DNA from: CAVOJV01 sp963696325
Lineage (GTDB): Bacteria; Pseudomonadota; Gammaproteobacteria; Competibacterales; Competibacteraceae
Reading direction: 5' to 3'
Assembly: GCA_963696325.1 (NCBI GenBank)
Contig: CAVOJV010000028.1
Span: forward strand, 59,926-123,925
DNA length: 64,000 nucleotides
The translations under genes and the position numbers were made by a program. The notes under the pieces are model-generated. The model saw only the letters and a list, made by a program, of their open reading frames with translations, ran no database searches and was not told the DNA's origin. Numbering within the stretch: the first letter of the stretch is position 1; each line of letters opens with the position of its first letter. Below, one piece after another: positions 7,901 through 16,272 of this stretch.

Positions 7901-10302
7901 GGGAGCAAGTACCCGTCGAGCCTCTGGAAAGCGCAGCGGAAACAGTCGCTGCAGCAGCCGTGCCCACGCTGGTTACGGCGGACAAGCCGTCCGCCGAAGT
8001 CGATCCTGAATTGGTGAAGGTGTTTTTGTTTGAAGCTGCCGAGATACTCGATGCCAGTGATGTCATCTTGCAAGGCTGGCGTGCCGATTTGGAAAATGTC
8101 GAGCTGCTGAACGATCTGCGTCGCGAGATGCATACGCTGAAGGGCAGTTCGCGGATGGCGGGCTTTTCGCTCATTGGCGACTTGGCCCACGCCATGGAAT
8201 CGGTGCTGGATGTCATTGGCAAAGGCGCCATGAAAGCCTCGGCTACGGTGGTTGACGCCTTGCAGCGGGCCCTGGATGGGCTCAATGATATGATGGCGCG
8301 AGTTCAGGGTGGCAGAGAAATTGTGCCAGCGAGCGACCTCATCAGCGATCTTAAGGGCATGCTGGGCGTGGCGCCTACGGAACAACCCGTTGCCATACCG
8401 GCGCCACCAAGCGCCAAAACGACAGAGAAGGCGGTGGCCGCGGTTGGCGAGGATACCATTCGGGTAAGTTCAGCCTTGCTGAACACCCTGGTTAATGAGA
8501 TGGGCGAGAGCAGTATCTATCGCGCCCGCATTGACCAGGGGGTGGGCAGCCTGCGTTTCAACCTGTCTGAACTGAACCAGACCGTGTTTCGCCTTCGCCA
8601 GCAGTTGCGGCGCTTGGAAATCGAGACCGAGACACAGATTCGGTCGCGTTACGAAGATGCTTCCAAGGATCACCAGAAGTACTTTGATCCCCTGGAGCTC
8701 GACCGTTTCTCTGAATTGCAGCAGCTTTCCCGCTCGCTGCTGGAAAGCGTCGATGACCTGACCAATCTGCAGGGCACCCTGGAAGAGCAGGCCCAGGAGA
8801 TGAGCTTTCTGCTCGAACAGCAGGGCAAGGTCAACAAGGAGGTTCAACAGGGACTGATGCGAACCCGAATGGTGCGTTTCAGCAGCATAGCCCCGCGCTT
8901 GCGCCGGGTGGTGCGACAAGCGGCCCAGGAATTGGGCAAAAGTGCCGAGTTGGTGCTTGAGGGTTCGGAAGCCGAGGTAGATCGCACCATCCTGGAGAAC
9001 ATACTGGCGCCGCTGGAGCACATGCTGCGCAATTCCATTTCCCATGGTATCGAAGAACCGGAACGGCGCCGCGCCGCTGGCAAACCCGAGACCGGCGCCA
9101 TCACCCTGGCGATGCGTCGCGAAGGGGGGGAGCTGGTATTGACGTTAAGCGATGATGGCGCCGGTCTCAATTTCGAAGCCATTCGCGCCAAGGGCGAAGC
9201 CAATGGCCTGCTGAAGCCGGGTGAATCAGTGACCGAGGATGAGTTGATCGCTTTGCTGCTGCGGCCGGGTTTTTCCACTGCTACCAAGGTGACCCAGATT
9301 TCTGGTCGCGGGGTTGGCATGGACGTCCTCAACGATGCCATCAAGAGCATGCGCGGGGCTTTACTGATTAGGTCCCATCCAGGCCGGGGCACGAACTTCA
9401 CTATCCGCCTGCCGTTCTCCCTGGCAGTCACCCAGGCCCTCCTGGTGCAGGTGGGTGGCGATACCTATGCAGTGCCGTTGTTGAGCATCGAGTCGGTCGT
9501 GCGACTCAATGAGGGGGAGATGCAAACCTATCTTTCCGGCGAGTCCGTGGATTATAAATTTGGGGAATACAGTTATCCCCTGCATAATTTGGGAATCCTG
9601 TTTGGCGCCGGTAACCTCGCGACCAATGAGGGTACTATCACCGACAAGCGGCCTGCAGCGCTGTTATTCCGCAGCGCCGAGGCCAGCGCCGCACTGCAAG
9701 TAGATGCAGTGCTCAGCAACCAGGAAATCATCGTCAAGCCGGTAGCGCCGCAATTCCAGTCGGTAACCGGCCTCTCCGGCGCGACTGTCTTGGCCGACGG
9801 GCGCGTCGTCGTGGTTCTCGATCTGGCTGCCCTGGTCCGCAATCTCGCCTCCCAGTCTCGCAAGCAAGCGGAGGCCCGAACCCTGTATATTGTCCGCCAG
9901 CAGAGCTACCAGAATCACATCAGGGCTATGGTCATCGATGACTCCATCACCATGCGCAAGGTGACGTCTCGTTTTCTGGAGCGCCACAATATCGATGCCA
10001 CCACCGCCAAGGACGGCCTGGAAGCGGTTACCAAGCTCGAAGAGCAGATACCGGATTTGGTGATACTAGACATCGAAATGCCGCGCATGGATGGCTTTGA
10101 GGTGGCGACCCACATTCGCAACCAGCCCCACCTAAAAAAGGTGCCAATTATCATGGTGACCTCCCGCGGCGGCGAAAAGCACCGTGAGCGCGCTGCCAAG
10201 ATAGGGGTCAACGCATACCTGACCAAGCCCTATCAGGAAGAAGAAATGCTGAACACTATTCGTAGCGTTCTGAGTGAACAGGGGTTGGACTTGTTGATCT
10301 GA
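4981..10302 (+). CDS. chpA: Hybrid chemotaxis histidine kinase ChpA
   Basis: A 1,773-residue CheA-type hybrid kinase, the core of the Pil-Chp array. The first 600 residues are helical with no clear phosphorylatable His. Three canonical Hpt domains follow, with histidines in FHTLKGSGRM (about 686), MHTLKGSSRM (about 883) and MHTLKGSSRM (about 1051), separated by Ala/Pro/Glu-rich linkers. The kinase ATPase domain carries the N box LRNSISHGIEEPERR (about 1350) and glycine boxes DDGAG and GRGVGMDV (about 1443). A CheW-like domain (about 1480-1630) and a C-terminal receiver with phosphoacceptor near D1697 (LVILDIEMPRMDG) complete it. The P. aeruginosa protein is longer and has more phosphotransfer domains. 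GGAGAGGAAAT precedes the ATG. Confidence 0.95.
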   Translation: MISHATDNSLKMLKEELELTLQRVQSDLESYLENPADETVLDSMAEGIDQIRGAFAKFDQTDAVLLTEETITLARELAHTKMEPAVREQRLTVLLRAVLQVPQYLQWLQRGSKQPFDLLPMINQMRAARGLPPVGAKKVPAFLTTAKHPVGERGMRKLAVRLRPLLQRALLGMLRGQAATSEGEIVSLFSQFKAVAGSETSYHFWWLAEGLARELQNGDIASGRDINLLLRDLDNQVKYLLESGKLFPDEGAAETFSRRLINHLSSSSTGLARLQNRTDYQPPLLGQPTSLSMPASVSPLDVETLLRITDVLKESLALIKDAVDRLANDSQRRTGSLQAELERLHEAANILTVLNMDVSAQLIQRHLKIFQQWLAGSDRITDKQITKLACELILVEDSLEGVAEFAYNQKLAAPATQGLNDADRAALVIMDFQRQQARRAVTQETITLLRGAQESVASCLNAGAAVPPWEELQSVLRGVSGILAVLERGQAVTLTQRLVQVVHNLAAARTVQKSAPLANAFADILITLEYYLEMLGEGREPNGDILAHAESQFRLLEGIAVLPPDVAEAPEPLPAEPAEAATLADSEVSGLPHDVTAEIAELGMIELPDLEPTRAFEDSAAATTAASSPAVPAAPAGAGSGVDPEFVEIFLEEAREELVSIGKQLAIWRNNLGDKDALTSIRRSFHTLKGSGRMVEHYTIGDFAWCFENLLNRVLDGTLTASFQLVEALAEAQAALETLVNGGPEKSAALAETLTALTQRAEALVRGEVPAEGLIAPVITATPAPAEAVITPVDVVSEETITKPIEEGAPAIAEATEELLAEPATAVQFPAKTVPAPAEVDLELIEIFQYEAAEILDASDDILARWNANQSDDDLLNDLRREMHTLKGSSRMAGFMAIGDLAHAMESILDIMSKHSVRDASSLVEALQQALDRLNGMLAAVRSGAAISPATDLIADLKDLVASKTLGEKALPTREQVPVEPLESAAETVAAAAVPTLVTADKPSAEVDPELVKVFLFEAAEILDASDVILQGWRADLENVELLNDLRREMHTLKGSSRMAGFSLIGDLAHAMESVLDVIGKGAMKASATVVDALQRALDGLNDMMARVQGGREIVPASDLISDLKGMLGVAPTEQPVAIPAPPSAKTTEKAVAAVGEDTIRVSSALLNTLVNEMGESSIYRARIDQGVGSLRFNLSELNQTVFRLRQQLRRLEIETETQIRSRYEDASKDHQKYFDPLELDRFSELQQLSRSLLESVDDLTNLQGTLEEQAQEMSFLLEQQGKVNKEVQQGLMRTRMVRFSSIAPRLRRVVRQAAQELGKSAELVLEGSEAEVDRTILENILAPLEHMLRNSISHGIEEPERRRAAGKPETGAITLAMRREGGELVLTLSDDGAGLNFEAIRAKGEANGLLKPGESVTEDELIALLLRPGFSTATKVTQISGRGVGMDVLNDAIKSMRGALLIRSHPGRGTNFTIRLPFSLAVTQALLVQVGGDTYAVPLLSIESVVRLNEGEMQTYLSGESVDYKFGEYSYPLHNLGILFGAGNLATNEGTITDKRPAALLFRSAEASAALQVDAVLSNQEIIVKPVAPQFQSVTGLSGATVLADGRVVVVLDLAALVRNLASQSRKQAEARTLYIVRQQSYQNHIRAMVIDDSITMRKVTSRFLERHNIDATTAKDGLEAVTKLEEQIPDLVILDIEMPRMDGFEVATHIRNQPHLKKVPIIMVTSRGGEKHRERAAKIGVNAYLTKPYQEEEMLNTIRSVLSEQGLDLLI

Positions 10303-10331
10303 ATGCCTGGCGTAGGGAGAAGATAAAGACT

Positions 10332-10793
10332 ATGGAACTGGAACAACCACAGGTGCTGCGCAGTTTTCTCATTCCTCTCCAGGGAGGCCAGGCCATACTG
10401 CCGAATAGCTCTCTGGTTGAAGTGCTACCCTTCGCCATCCCACTGACATTGGACAAGGGCCCCCCCTGGGTGGTGGGTACTACGCTCTGGAAAACGGTTA
10501 ACGTTCCCTTGGTGAGTTTGGACCGCCTCATCTACGACACTGATTCGACTCTGGACACCAACACCCGAATCATGATGGTCAATGCACTGGGCAGTGATTC
10601 CCGCCTGCCTTATTTGGGCTTGCTGGGGATCAATATGCCACGGGCGATTACCTTGGAGCGCGCGCAAATTACCTTGGATGTGACCGCGGGACCGCTTAAA
10701 CCAGGGGTATTGAGTTGGGTGCAGGTTGGCGACCAGGGAGGCTGCATCCCGGATATCGACGCCATCGAGGCCCAACTCCTTCCCTTACTGTAG
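10332..10793 (+). CDS. Second CheW-like adaptor, ChpC-type
   Basis: A 153-residue protein 30 bases after chpA with weak CheW similarity: SFLIPLQGGQAILPNSSLVE at the N-terminus and LLGINMPRAITLERAQI near residue 97. In Pseudomonas a second CheW-like protein, ChpC, follows chpA and links additional receptors to the array. Position and length match that role. ChpB-like methylesterase and PilK-like methyltransferase genes are absent nearby. The gene is convergent with the next one, with only 22 bases between their stops. Confidence 0.75.
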   Translation: MELEQPQVLRSFLIPLQGGQAILPNSSLVEVLPFAIPLTLDKGPPWVVGTTLWKTVNVPLVSLDRLIYDTDSTLDTNTRIMMVNALGSDSRLPYLGLLGINMPRAITLERAQITLDVTAGPLKPGVLSWVQVGDQGGCIPDIDAIEAQLLPLL

Positions 10794-10815
10794 CGCTGCC
10801 GAACTCACCCCTGGG

Positions 10816-12921
10816 TTATGTCGGCGGATGTGTGCTCAGGGAGCTAACCTCCATGCCGGTTAATGTTTCCTCCAGGGCTGCAAGGCCAATGATAGGTGGG
10901 GAGCATTGGGTCCCGTTACACACATAGGCCAACAGACCGTCTCCCGCCTCCCGCTTAGCCAGTAAACCGGGCAATGGAGCTGCATCAACCGGGATCGCCA
11001 AGGTCAGCCGACGCGGGGCAAAGGGTCGAGCGCAGCGCTCCCGCCAGGATTCGATGGCTTCGCGTGGTCCCCGCAGGATAATGGTCTGACCGGGGAAATA
11101 ATATTCCTCCAGGGCTAGCAGCAGGGCCTCGCAGGCGGTTGGCATCTGCTCGATACTCGGCCAGGCCCATTTCAGGGTGCGCTCCGCCGCCACTAGATAA
11201 GGCATGTGGCCCAGCAGGTGTCCGAGCTTGAGCAAAACCAGGGCGGCGATACCGTTACCAGCGGGCAGGGCATCGTCGTGGATGGGTTTGGGACGCTGGA
11301 TCAGTGGCTCATGGTCGTCGGCGGTGAAATAAAAGCCACCTTTGCGCGGATCCTGAAAGTGCTCCAGCATGGCATCGGTCAACGCCAGGGCGAAATCCAG
11401 ATCACCGTCGCGCCAGCGGGCCTGCAGGAGCTCCAGGATGCCGTCGATCAGAAAGGCATAATCATCCAGGTAGGCGGCCAAGTTGGCCTTGCCATCCTTG
11501 CAGGTGGCGAGCAACCGACCCTCCCGCCACAGATTGGCGCGGATGAAGTCCAGGGCGCCCTCGGCCGAGAGGATGAAATCGGTCCGCCCCAGATGCCGCC
11601 CCGCACTGGCCATGCCCTTGATCATCAGGCCGTTCCAGGCGGTCAGGATTTTCTCGTCGCGGCCCGGCCATACCCGTTGCTGGCGCACGGCGAACAGCTT
11701 GCCGCGGGCGCTGTCCAGTAGGGACTGCGCTTGGCCAAGGTTGAGGCCGGCCTGTTTGGCCACAGCCTCGATCGCTCCGAAGGCATGCAGATGCCAGTGG
11801 CCCTCGAAATTCGCCTGCCGGTCCAGGCCGAAACAGGCGGCAAACACGGTGTATTCCACCGGGCTTAGCAGGCTGTTAACTTCTTCCCGCGTCCAGCGAT
11901 AGAATTTGCCTTCCTCGCCTTCCGAGTCAGCGTCCAGGGTGGAATAGTAACCGCCAGCCGGCGATTGCATCTCCCGTATCACCCAGGCGCCGGTCTCTTC
12001 AGCGACCCGCTTGAACAGGGCCTCATGGGTGGCGGCCCAGGCCTGACCGTAGAGAGCTAGGAGGGGACCGTTGTCATACAGCATCTTCTCAAAGTGCGGG
12101 ATCATCCACTGCTCATCCACCGAGTAGCGGCAGAAGCCGCCGCCCAACTGGTCGTAGATACCGCCCAAGGCCATCTTGCGCAGAGTGAAATGGGCAGCGC
12201 CCAGGGCCTGCTCATCGGGCGCACCGCTCGGCACGGTTGCGGCCCAATGGCGCAGCAGGCGCTCGATGCTTGTCGGATGAGGAAACTTGGGTGCCTGACC
12301 CAAACCGCCATGGACGGGGTCAAAGTTCTGCAGCAGGTGATCGCGGGCCTCCTGGAGCGGCGCAGGATTGACCGTATAGCCGGTTTTGGCCTGGCGGGAG
12401 GAACCAGTTTTCAAGGCTTGAAGCAAGGAGTCATTCTGCTGGCGCACGTCCTCATCGTGGGCGCGGTAGTAGGCAATGAGACGGCGCAGCAGATCGGTAA
12501 AAGCCGGCATTCCGTAGCGAGGCTCCCTGGGAAAATAAGTACCTCCCAGGAAGGGAACCTGGTCATCGGGGGTGAGGAACATCGTCAGCGGCCAGCCGCC
12601 CCCCCGCTGGTTCAGCAACTGAAAGGCGGTCTGGTAGATCTTGTCGAGGTCTGGCCGTTCCTCGCGGTCCACCTTGATATTGACGAACAGCTCGTTCATC
12701 ACCCTGGCAGTCTCGGGATCCTCGAAGGACTCATGGGCCATGACGTGGCACCAGTGACAGGCGGAGTAGCCGATGGACAGCAGGATGGGCTTGTTCTCGC
12801 GGCGCGCCTGTTCCAGCGCCTCCTCGCTCCAGGGATACCAGTCCACCGGATTGTGCGCGTGTTGCAGCAGATAGGGGCTGGTCTCATGGATCAGGCGGTT
12901 AGAGTGGGTCGTGTCGTGCAT
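10816..12921 (-). CDS. YyaL/DUF255 family thioredoxin-domain protein
   Basis: A 701-residue cytosolic protein of the YyaL/SSP411 (SPATA20) family. The N-terminal thioredoxin-like domain has the family signature IGYSACHWCHVMAHESFED near residue 55, with the two Cys in C-H-W-C, followed by VNIKVDREERPDLDKIYQ and GGWPLTMFLTPD. The remainder resembles an (alpha/alpha)6 barrel of glycoside-hydrolase or epimerase type (GGGFCRYSVDEQWMIPHFEKM; TAWNGLMIKGMA). The biological role of the family is not established. ATG 12921 (MHDTTHSNRLIHETSPYLL) matches family N-termini better than an upstream TTG at 12936. Confidence 0.9.
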   Translation of the reverse strand: MHDTTHSNRLIHETSPYLLQHAHNPVDWYPWSEEALEQARRENKPILLSIGYSACHWCHVMAHESFEDPETARVMNELFVNIKVDREERPDLDKIYQTAFQLLNQRGGGWPLTMFLTPDDQVPFLGGTYFPREPRYGMPAFTDLLRRLIAYYRAHDEDVRQQNDSLLQALKTGSSRQAKTGYTVNPAPLQEARDHLLQNFDPVHGGLGQAPKFPHPTSIERLLRHWAATVPSGAPDEQALGAAHFTLRKMALGGIYDQLGGGFCRYSVDEQWMIPHFEKMLYDNGPLLALYGQAWAATHEALFKRVAEETGAWVIREMQSPAGGYYSTLDADSEGEEGKFYRWTREEVNSLLSPVEYTVFAACFGLDRQANFEGHWHLHAFGAIEAVAKQAGLNLGQAQSLLDSARGKLFAVRQQRVWPGRDEKILTAWNGLMIKGMASAGRHLGRTDFILSAEGALDFIRANLWREGRLLATCKDGKANLAAYLDDYAFLIDGILELLQARWRDGDLDFALALTDAMLEHFQDPRKGGFYFTADDHEPLIQRPKPIHDDALPAGNGIAALVLLKLGHLLGHMPYLVAAERTLKWAWPSIEQMPTACEALLLALEEYYFPGQTIILRGPREAIESWRERCARPFAPRRLTLAIPVDAAPLPGLLAKREAGDGLLAYVCNGTQCSPPIIGLAALEETLTGMEVSSLSTHPPT

Positions 12922-13339
12922 GGCGGCAATCCCCAAATGACCTATTTAATTGGTCAACTATAAGTGATGCCAGCCGGCTTGTCTTGCCCTTTTTACGTCC
13001 ACTGGACGTACGCAATAGTACCCATGAAGACCGGTTGTTTCTGGCTGGATTGCTTGCATAAGTTGCAACCCCTTGATATAAATCCATGAAAGCCTTGACC
13101 TCTTCCATAATCTCCGCCTCGATGGTGGCCAGCTTATCCAGTCGATACACGTCCATTGATACTCGCGCCCGACGACACGATGATCAGATAGGTACGGCGA
13201 GAGGGTCTTGCCGCACCGGGCGGGTTGCGAAGCGCCTTTCGAGGTCCGGCTGTTTGAAGATGGTTTTGAAATGCATAATTTGTTTACCCGCCAAGGCTCT
13301 CGGTTTAACCTTGGCAGCCTCTCTCACTGGCACAAGCTT
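12922..13339. other. Intergenic region with palindrome and an uncertain small ORF
   Basis: About 400 bases separate the divergent yyaL-like and rlmI genes. The minus strand is open from 13156 into the yyaL-like gene, with a helical start (LDKLATIEAEIMEEVKAFMD) that reads like a real protein, but its C-terminal part is low quality and it lacks a ribosome binding site. I read it as a degraded or spurious ORF. The region must hold the promoters for both flanking genes. Confidence 0.4.
12994..13010. repeat. 17-base palindrome, candidate operator
   Basis: TACGTCCA-C-TGGACGTA is a perfect inverted repeat with 8-base arms, about 75 bases upstream of the yyaL-like start. On the minus strand TTATAGTT (about 12956-12963), a possible -10 element, lies between it and the gene. 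Size and symmetry suit a dimeric repressor or activator site; the regulator is unknown. Confidence 0.4.
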
Positions 13340-14551
13340 ATGTCCGCTATTTTGCATCCTGATTTCCCCCCATTGCGCCTGAAAAAAGCCGAAGAGCGCC
13401 GCCTGCGCGCGGGTCACCTGTGGGTGTTCAGCAACGAGGTCGATACGGTTGCTACGCCCTTGAAGAACTTTGAAGCGGGTCAGGTGGTGGTCATTGCAGC
13501 CCATAACGGCAAAGCGCTGGGAACCGGCTATGTAAACCCGCATTCCCTGATCTGCGCCCGCCTGGTCAGCCGCGATCCCGCCCACCCCTTGAGTCCATCG
13601 CTGTTGGTGCATCGCCTTAAGGTGGCCCTGAGCTTGCGGGAACGGCTTTATGGCCAGCCCTTTTACCGGCTGGTTTACGGCGAGGCCGATGGCCTGCCGG
13701 GTTTGGTGATCGACCGTTTCGATACGGTGTGCGTGGTACAAATCACCACAGCGGGCATGGAGCGCCTGAAAAACGCCGTCCTGGCTGCTCTGGAAAAAGT
13801 GCTGAAACCCAGCGCCGTCTTGTGGCGCAATGACAGTCCGGTGCGCGAATTGGAAGGGTTGGACAGTTATGTAGAGACGGCCTTGGGCGAGGTGCCGGGG
13901 ACGGTAATCGTGGAAGAAAACGCCACCCGCTTCCAGGTTCCCCTGCGCGCGGGACAGAAAACCGGCTGGTTCTTCGATCAGCGCGACAACCGCGCCCGCC
14001 TAGGTAAATACGCGCGGGGATGCCGGGTGCTGGATGTATTCAGCTATGTGGGTGGCTGGGGGATACAGGCGGCCGTCCATGGTGCCCGGGAAGCGCTGTG
14101 CGTGGATGCCTCCGCCACCGCCATGGATTATTTACGCGCTAACGCCGATCTGAACGGCGTCGCCGAACGGGTGAATACGCTGCGGGGCGATGCTTTTGAG
14201 GTGCTGAAGTCCCTGCACGAGGCCGGCGAGCGTTTTGCCGTGGTCATCGTCGATCCCCCCGCCTTCGTCAAGCGAAAGAAGGATCTCAAGGAGGGCACTC
14301 TGGCCTACCGGCGGCTTAACGAGCTGGCCATGCGGCTACTGGAGAAGGACGGGATCGTGGTATCCTGTTCCTGTTCGCAGCACCTGCCCCGGGAAACGCT
14401 GGTCCAGGTGTTGTTGCAGGCTTCCCGGCATCTCGACCGATCCCTCCAGATCCTGGAGCAGGGCCATCAGGCGCCGGACCATCCGGTGCATCCGGCCATT
14501 CCCGAGACCGATTACCTGAAAGCCGTCTTCGCAAGGGTTTTGCCAGCTTAA
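13340..14551 (+). CDS. rlmI: 23S rRNA (cytosine-1962-C5) methyltransferase RlmI
   Basis: A 403-residue RlmI/YccW-type enzyme that methylates C1962 of 23S rRNA with S-adenosylmethionine. An N-terminal PUA domain (LRLKKAEERRLRAGHLWVFS) is followed by a central EEHE-like domain and a Rossmann methyltransferase domain: KTGWFFDQRDNRA, VLDVFSYVGGWGIQAA (SAM loop), VIVDPPAFVKRKKDL and the catalytic VSCSCSQHL. The frame is open upstream to 13208, but the family begins close to the ATG at 13340; a start at 13271 is possible. It is followed after 19 bases by lgt. Confidence 0.93.
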   Translation: MSAILHPDFPPLRLKKAEERRLRAGHLWVFSNEVDTVATPLKNFEAGQVVVIAAHNGKALGTGYVNPHSLICARLVSRDPAHPLSPSLLVHRLKVALSLRERLYGQPFYRLVYGEADGLPGLVIDRFDTVCVVQITTAGMERLKNAVLAALEKVLKPSAVLWRNDSPVRELEGLDSYVETALGEVPGTVIVEENATRFQVPLRAGQKTGWFFDQRDNRARLGKYARGCRVLDVFSYVGGWGIQAAVHGAREALCVDASATAMDYLRANADLNGVAERVNTLRGDAFEVLKSLHEAGERFAVVIVDPPAFVKRKKDLKEGTLAYRRLNELAMRLLEKDGIVVSCSCSQHLPRETLVQVLLQASRHLDRSLQILEQGHQAPDHPVHPAIPETDYLKAVFARVLPA

Positions 14552-14570
14552 AACAACACGGAATTCCCGC

Positions 14571-15362
14571 ATGCTCATCCATCCCAATTTCGATCCTGTC
14601 GCCTTCAGCCTGGGGCCACTCAAGGTGCGTTGGTACGGCCTCATGTATCTGTGCGGTTTCGTCGCTGGCTGGGGATTGGGCCACTACCGCGCCGCTCGTC
14701 CGGGTTCGGGTTGGACCGGCCAACAGGTCGACGATCTGATCTTCTACGCTGCCCTGGGCGTTATTCTGGGGGGGCGCGTTGGGTACATCCTGTTTTACCA
14801 TTTTGATGCTTTCCTGGCCGATCCCCTGCTGTTGCTTAGGATTTGGGAGGGCGGCATGTCCTTCCACGGCGGGCTGCTCGGGGTATTGCTGGCCATGGCG
14901 CTGTTCGCCCGCAAGCTTGGCAAGGGGTTCTTCGAGGTCACCGATTTCATCGCCCCTCTGGTGCCACCGGGGTTGTTTTTCGGCCGCATCGGCAACTTCA
15001 TCAACGGCGAGCTGTGGGGGCGGGTCAGCGACGTGCCCTGGGCCATGGTTTTCCATACTCTGGGGGCCGGCAACCAGCCTCGCCATCCCTCGCCGCTTTA
15101 CGAGGCCGCGCTGGAAGGCGTGGCATTGTTCGTGATTCTATGGCTGTATTCCGCCAAGCCACGGCCCACCATGGCGGTGTCCGGGCTGTTCCTGCTGTGC
15201 TACGGAGCGTTTCGTTTCGTGGTGGAATTCTTCCGCCAACCTGACGCCCATCTGGGCTTCGTCGCCTTTGACTGGCTCAGCATGGGCCAGTTGTTGAGCT
15301 TGCCCATGCTGATCGCCGGGACCGCCTTCCTCGCCTGGGCCTACCGCCGCCGGCAGGGCTGA
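14571..15362 (+). CDS. lgt: Prolipoprotein diacylglyceryl transferase
   Basis: A 263-residue polytopic inner-membrane enzyme that transfers diacylglycerol from phosphatidylglycerol to the lipobox cysteine of prolipoproteins. The MSFHGGLLGVLLAM motif and the Lgt signature GRIGNFINGELWGRV are present, with about seven hydrophobic segments. It is one base away from thyA, the usual lgt-thyA pair of gammaproteobacteria. Confidence 0.97.
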   Translation: MLIHPNFDPVAFSLGPLKVRWYGLMYLCGFVAGWGLGHYRAARPGSGWTGQQVDDLIFYAALGVILGGRVGYILFYHFDAFLADPLLLLRIWEGGMSFHGGLLGVLLAMALFARKLGKGFFEVTDFIAPLVPPGLFFGRIGNFINGELWGRVSDVPWAMVFHTLGAGNQPRHPSPLYEAALEGVALFVILWLYSAKPRPTMAVSGLFLLCYGAFRFVVEFFRQPDAHLGFVAFDWLSMGQLLSLPMLIAGTAFLAWAYRRRQG

Positions 15363-15363
15363 A

Positions 15364-16158
15364 ATGCGCCCGTATCTAGAACTGCTGCGCCATATTCTGG
15401 CGCACGGGACCCACAAAAACGACCGCACCCGTACCGGCACTTTATCCGTGTTCGGGTATCAGATGCGCTTTGACCTGCGCACCGGATTTCCACTGGCGAC
15501 CACAAAGAAGCTTCATATGAAATCCATTATTCACGAGCTGCTGTGGTTCCTCCGGGGCGATACCAACATCCAGTATCTGCGCGAGCACGGGGTCACGATC
15601 TGGGACGAATGGGCCACTGCAAACGGCGAACTGGGGCCGGTATACGGGTATCAGTGGCGTTCCTGGCCAACCGCTGACGGGGGCCATATCGACCAAATCA
15701 GTGGGGTCATCGAACAGCTCAAGCGCGATCCGGATTCCCGCCGTATCATCGTTTCCGCCTGGAATGTGGCTGACCTGGACAAAATGGCGCTGGCTCCCTG
15801 CCATGCGCTGTTCCAGTTTTATGTCGCCGACGGCAGGCTATCTTGCCAACTCTATCAGCGCTCGGCGGATGTTTTCCTCGGCGTACCTTTTAACATCGCG
15901 TCCTATGCGCTGCTGACCGCAATGATTGCACGAGTGTGTGATCTTAAGCTGGGTGAATTCATCTGGACGGGTGGTGACGTCCATCTGTATCTCAATCATG
16001 TGGAGCAGGCACGGCTGCAGTTGACCCGGCAACCCTATCCCTTGCCGATGTTGGTTATCAGGCGCCGACCGGCTTCGCTCTTCGACTATCAGTACGAGGA
16101 CCTCGAGATCCAGAATTACCAGGCGCATCCCGCCATCAAGGCGCCGATCGCGATCTAA
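15364..16158 (+). CDS. thyA: Thymidylate synthase
   Basis: A 264-residue ThyA, the same length as the E. coli enzyme, converting dUMP to dTMP with methylene-tetrahydrofolate. The catalytic cysteine is C146 in ALAPCHALFQF, followed by the dUMP-binding LYQRSADVFLGVPFN segment. The ATG begins one base after the lgt stop, so translation is probably coupled. Confidence 0.98.
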   Translation: MRPYLELLRHILAHGTHKNDRTRTGTLSVFGYQMRFDLRTGFPLATTKKLHMKSIIHELLWFLRGDTNIQYLREHGVTIWDEWATANGELGPVYGYQWRSWPTADGGHIDQISGVIEQLKRDPDSRRIIVSAWNVADLDKMALAPCHALFQFYVADGRLSCQLYQRSADVFLGVPFNIASYALLTAMIARVCDLKLGEFIWTGGDVHLYLNHVEQARLQLTRQPYPLPMLVIRRRPASLFDYQYEDLEIQNYQAHPAIKAPIAI

Positions 16159-16272
16159 GCGTTCGCTGCTGCGGAACGGTTGGAGGCATTGACCGGGTCA
16201 CCGGCAACGTTGCCTCGGTGTCCAGATATTCCGGCTGCTATGCCCTGAAGTACCCCCGGTATCGCGCAAGCA

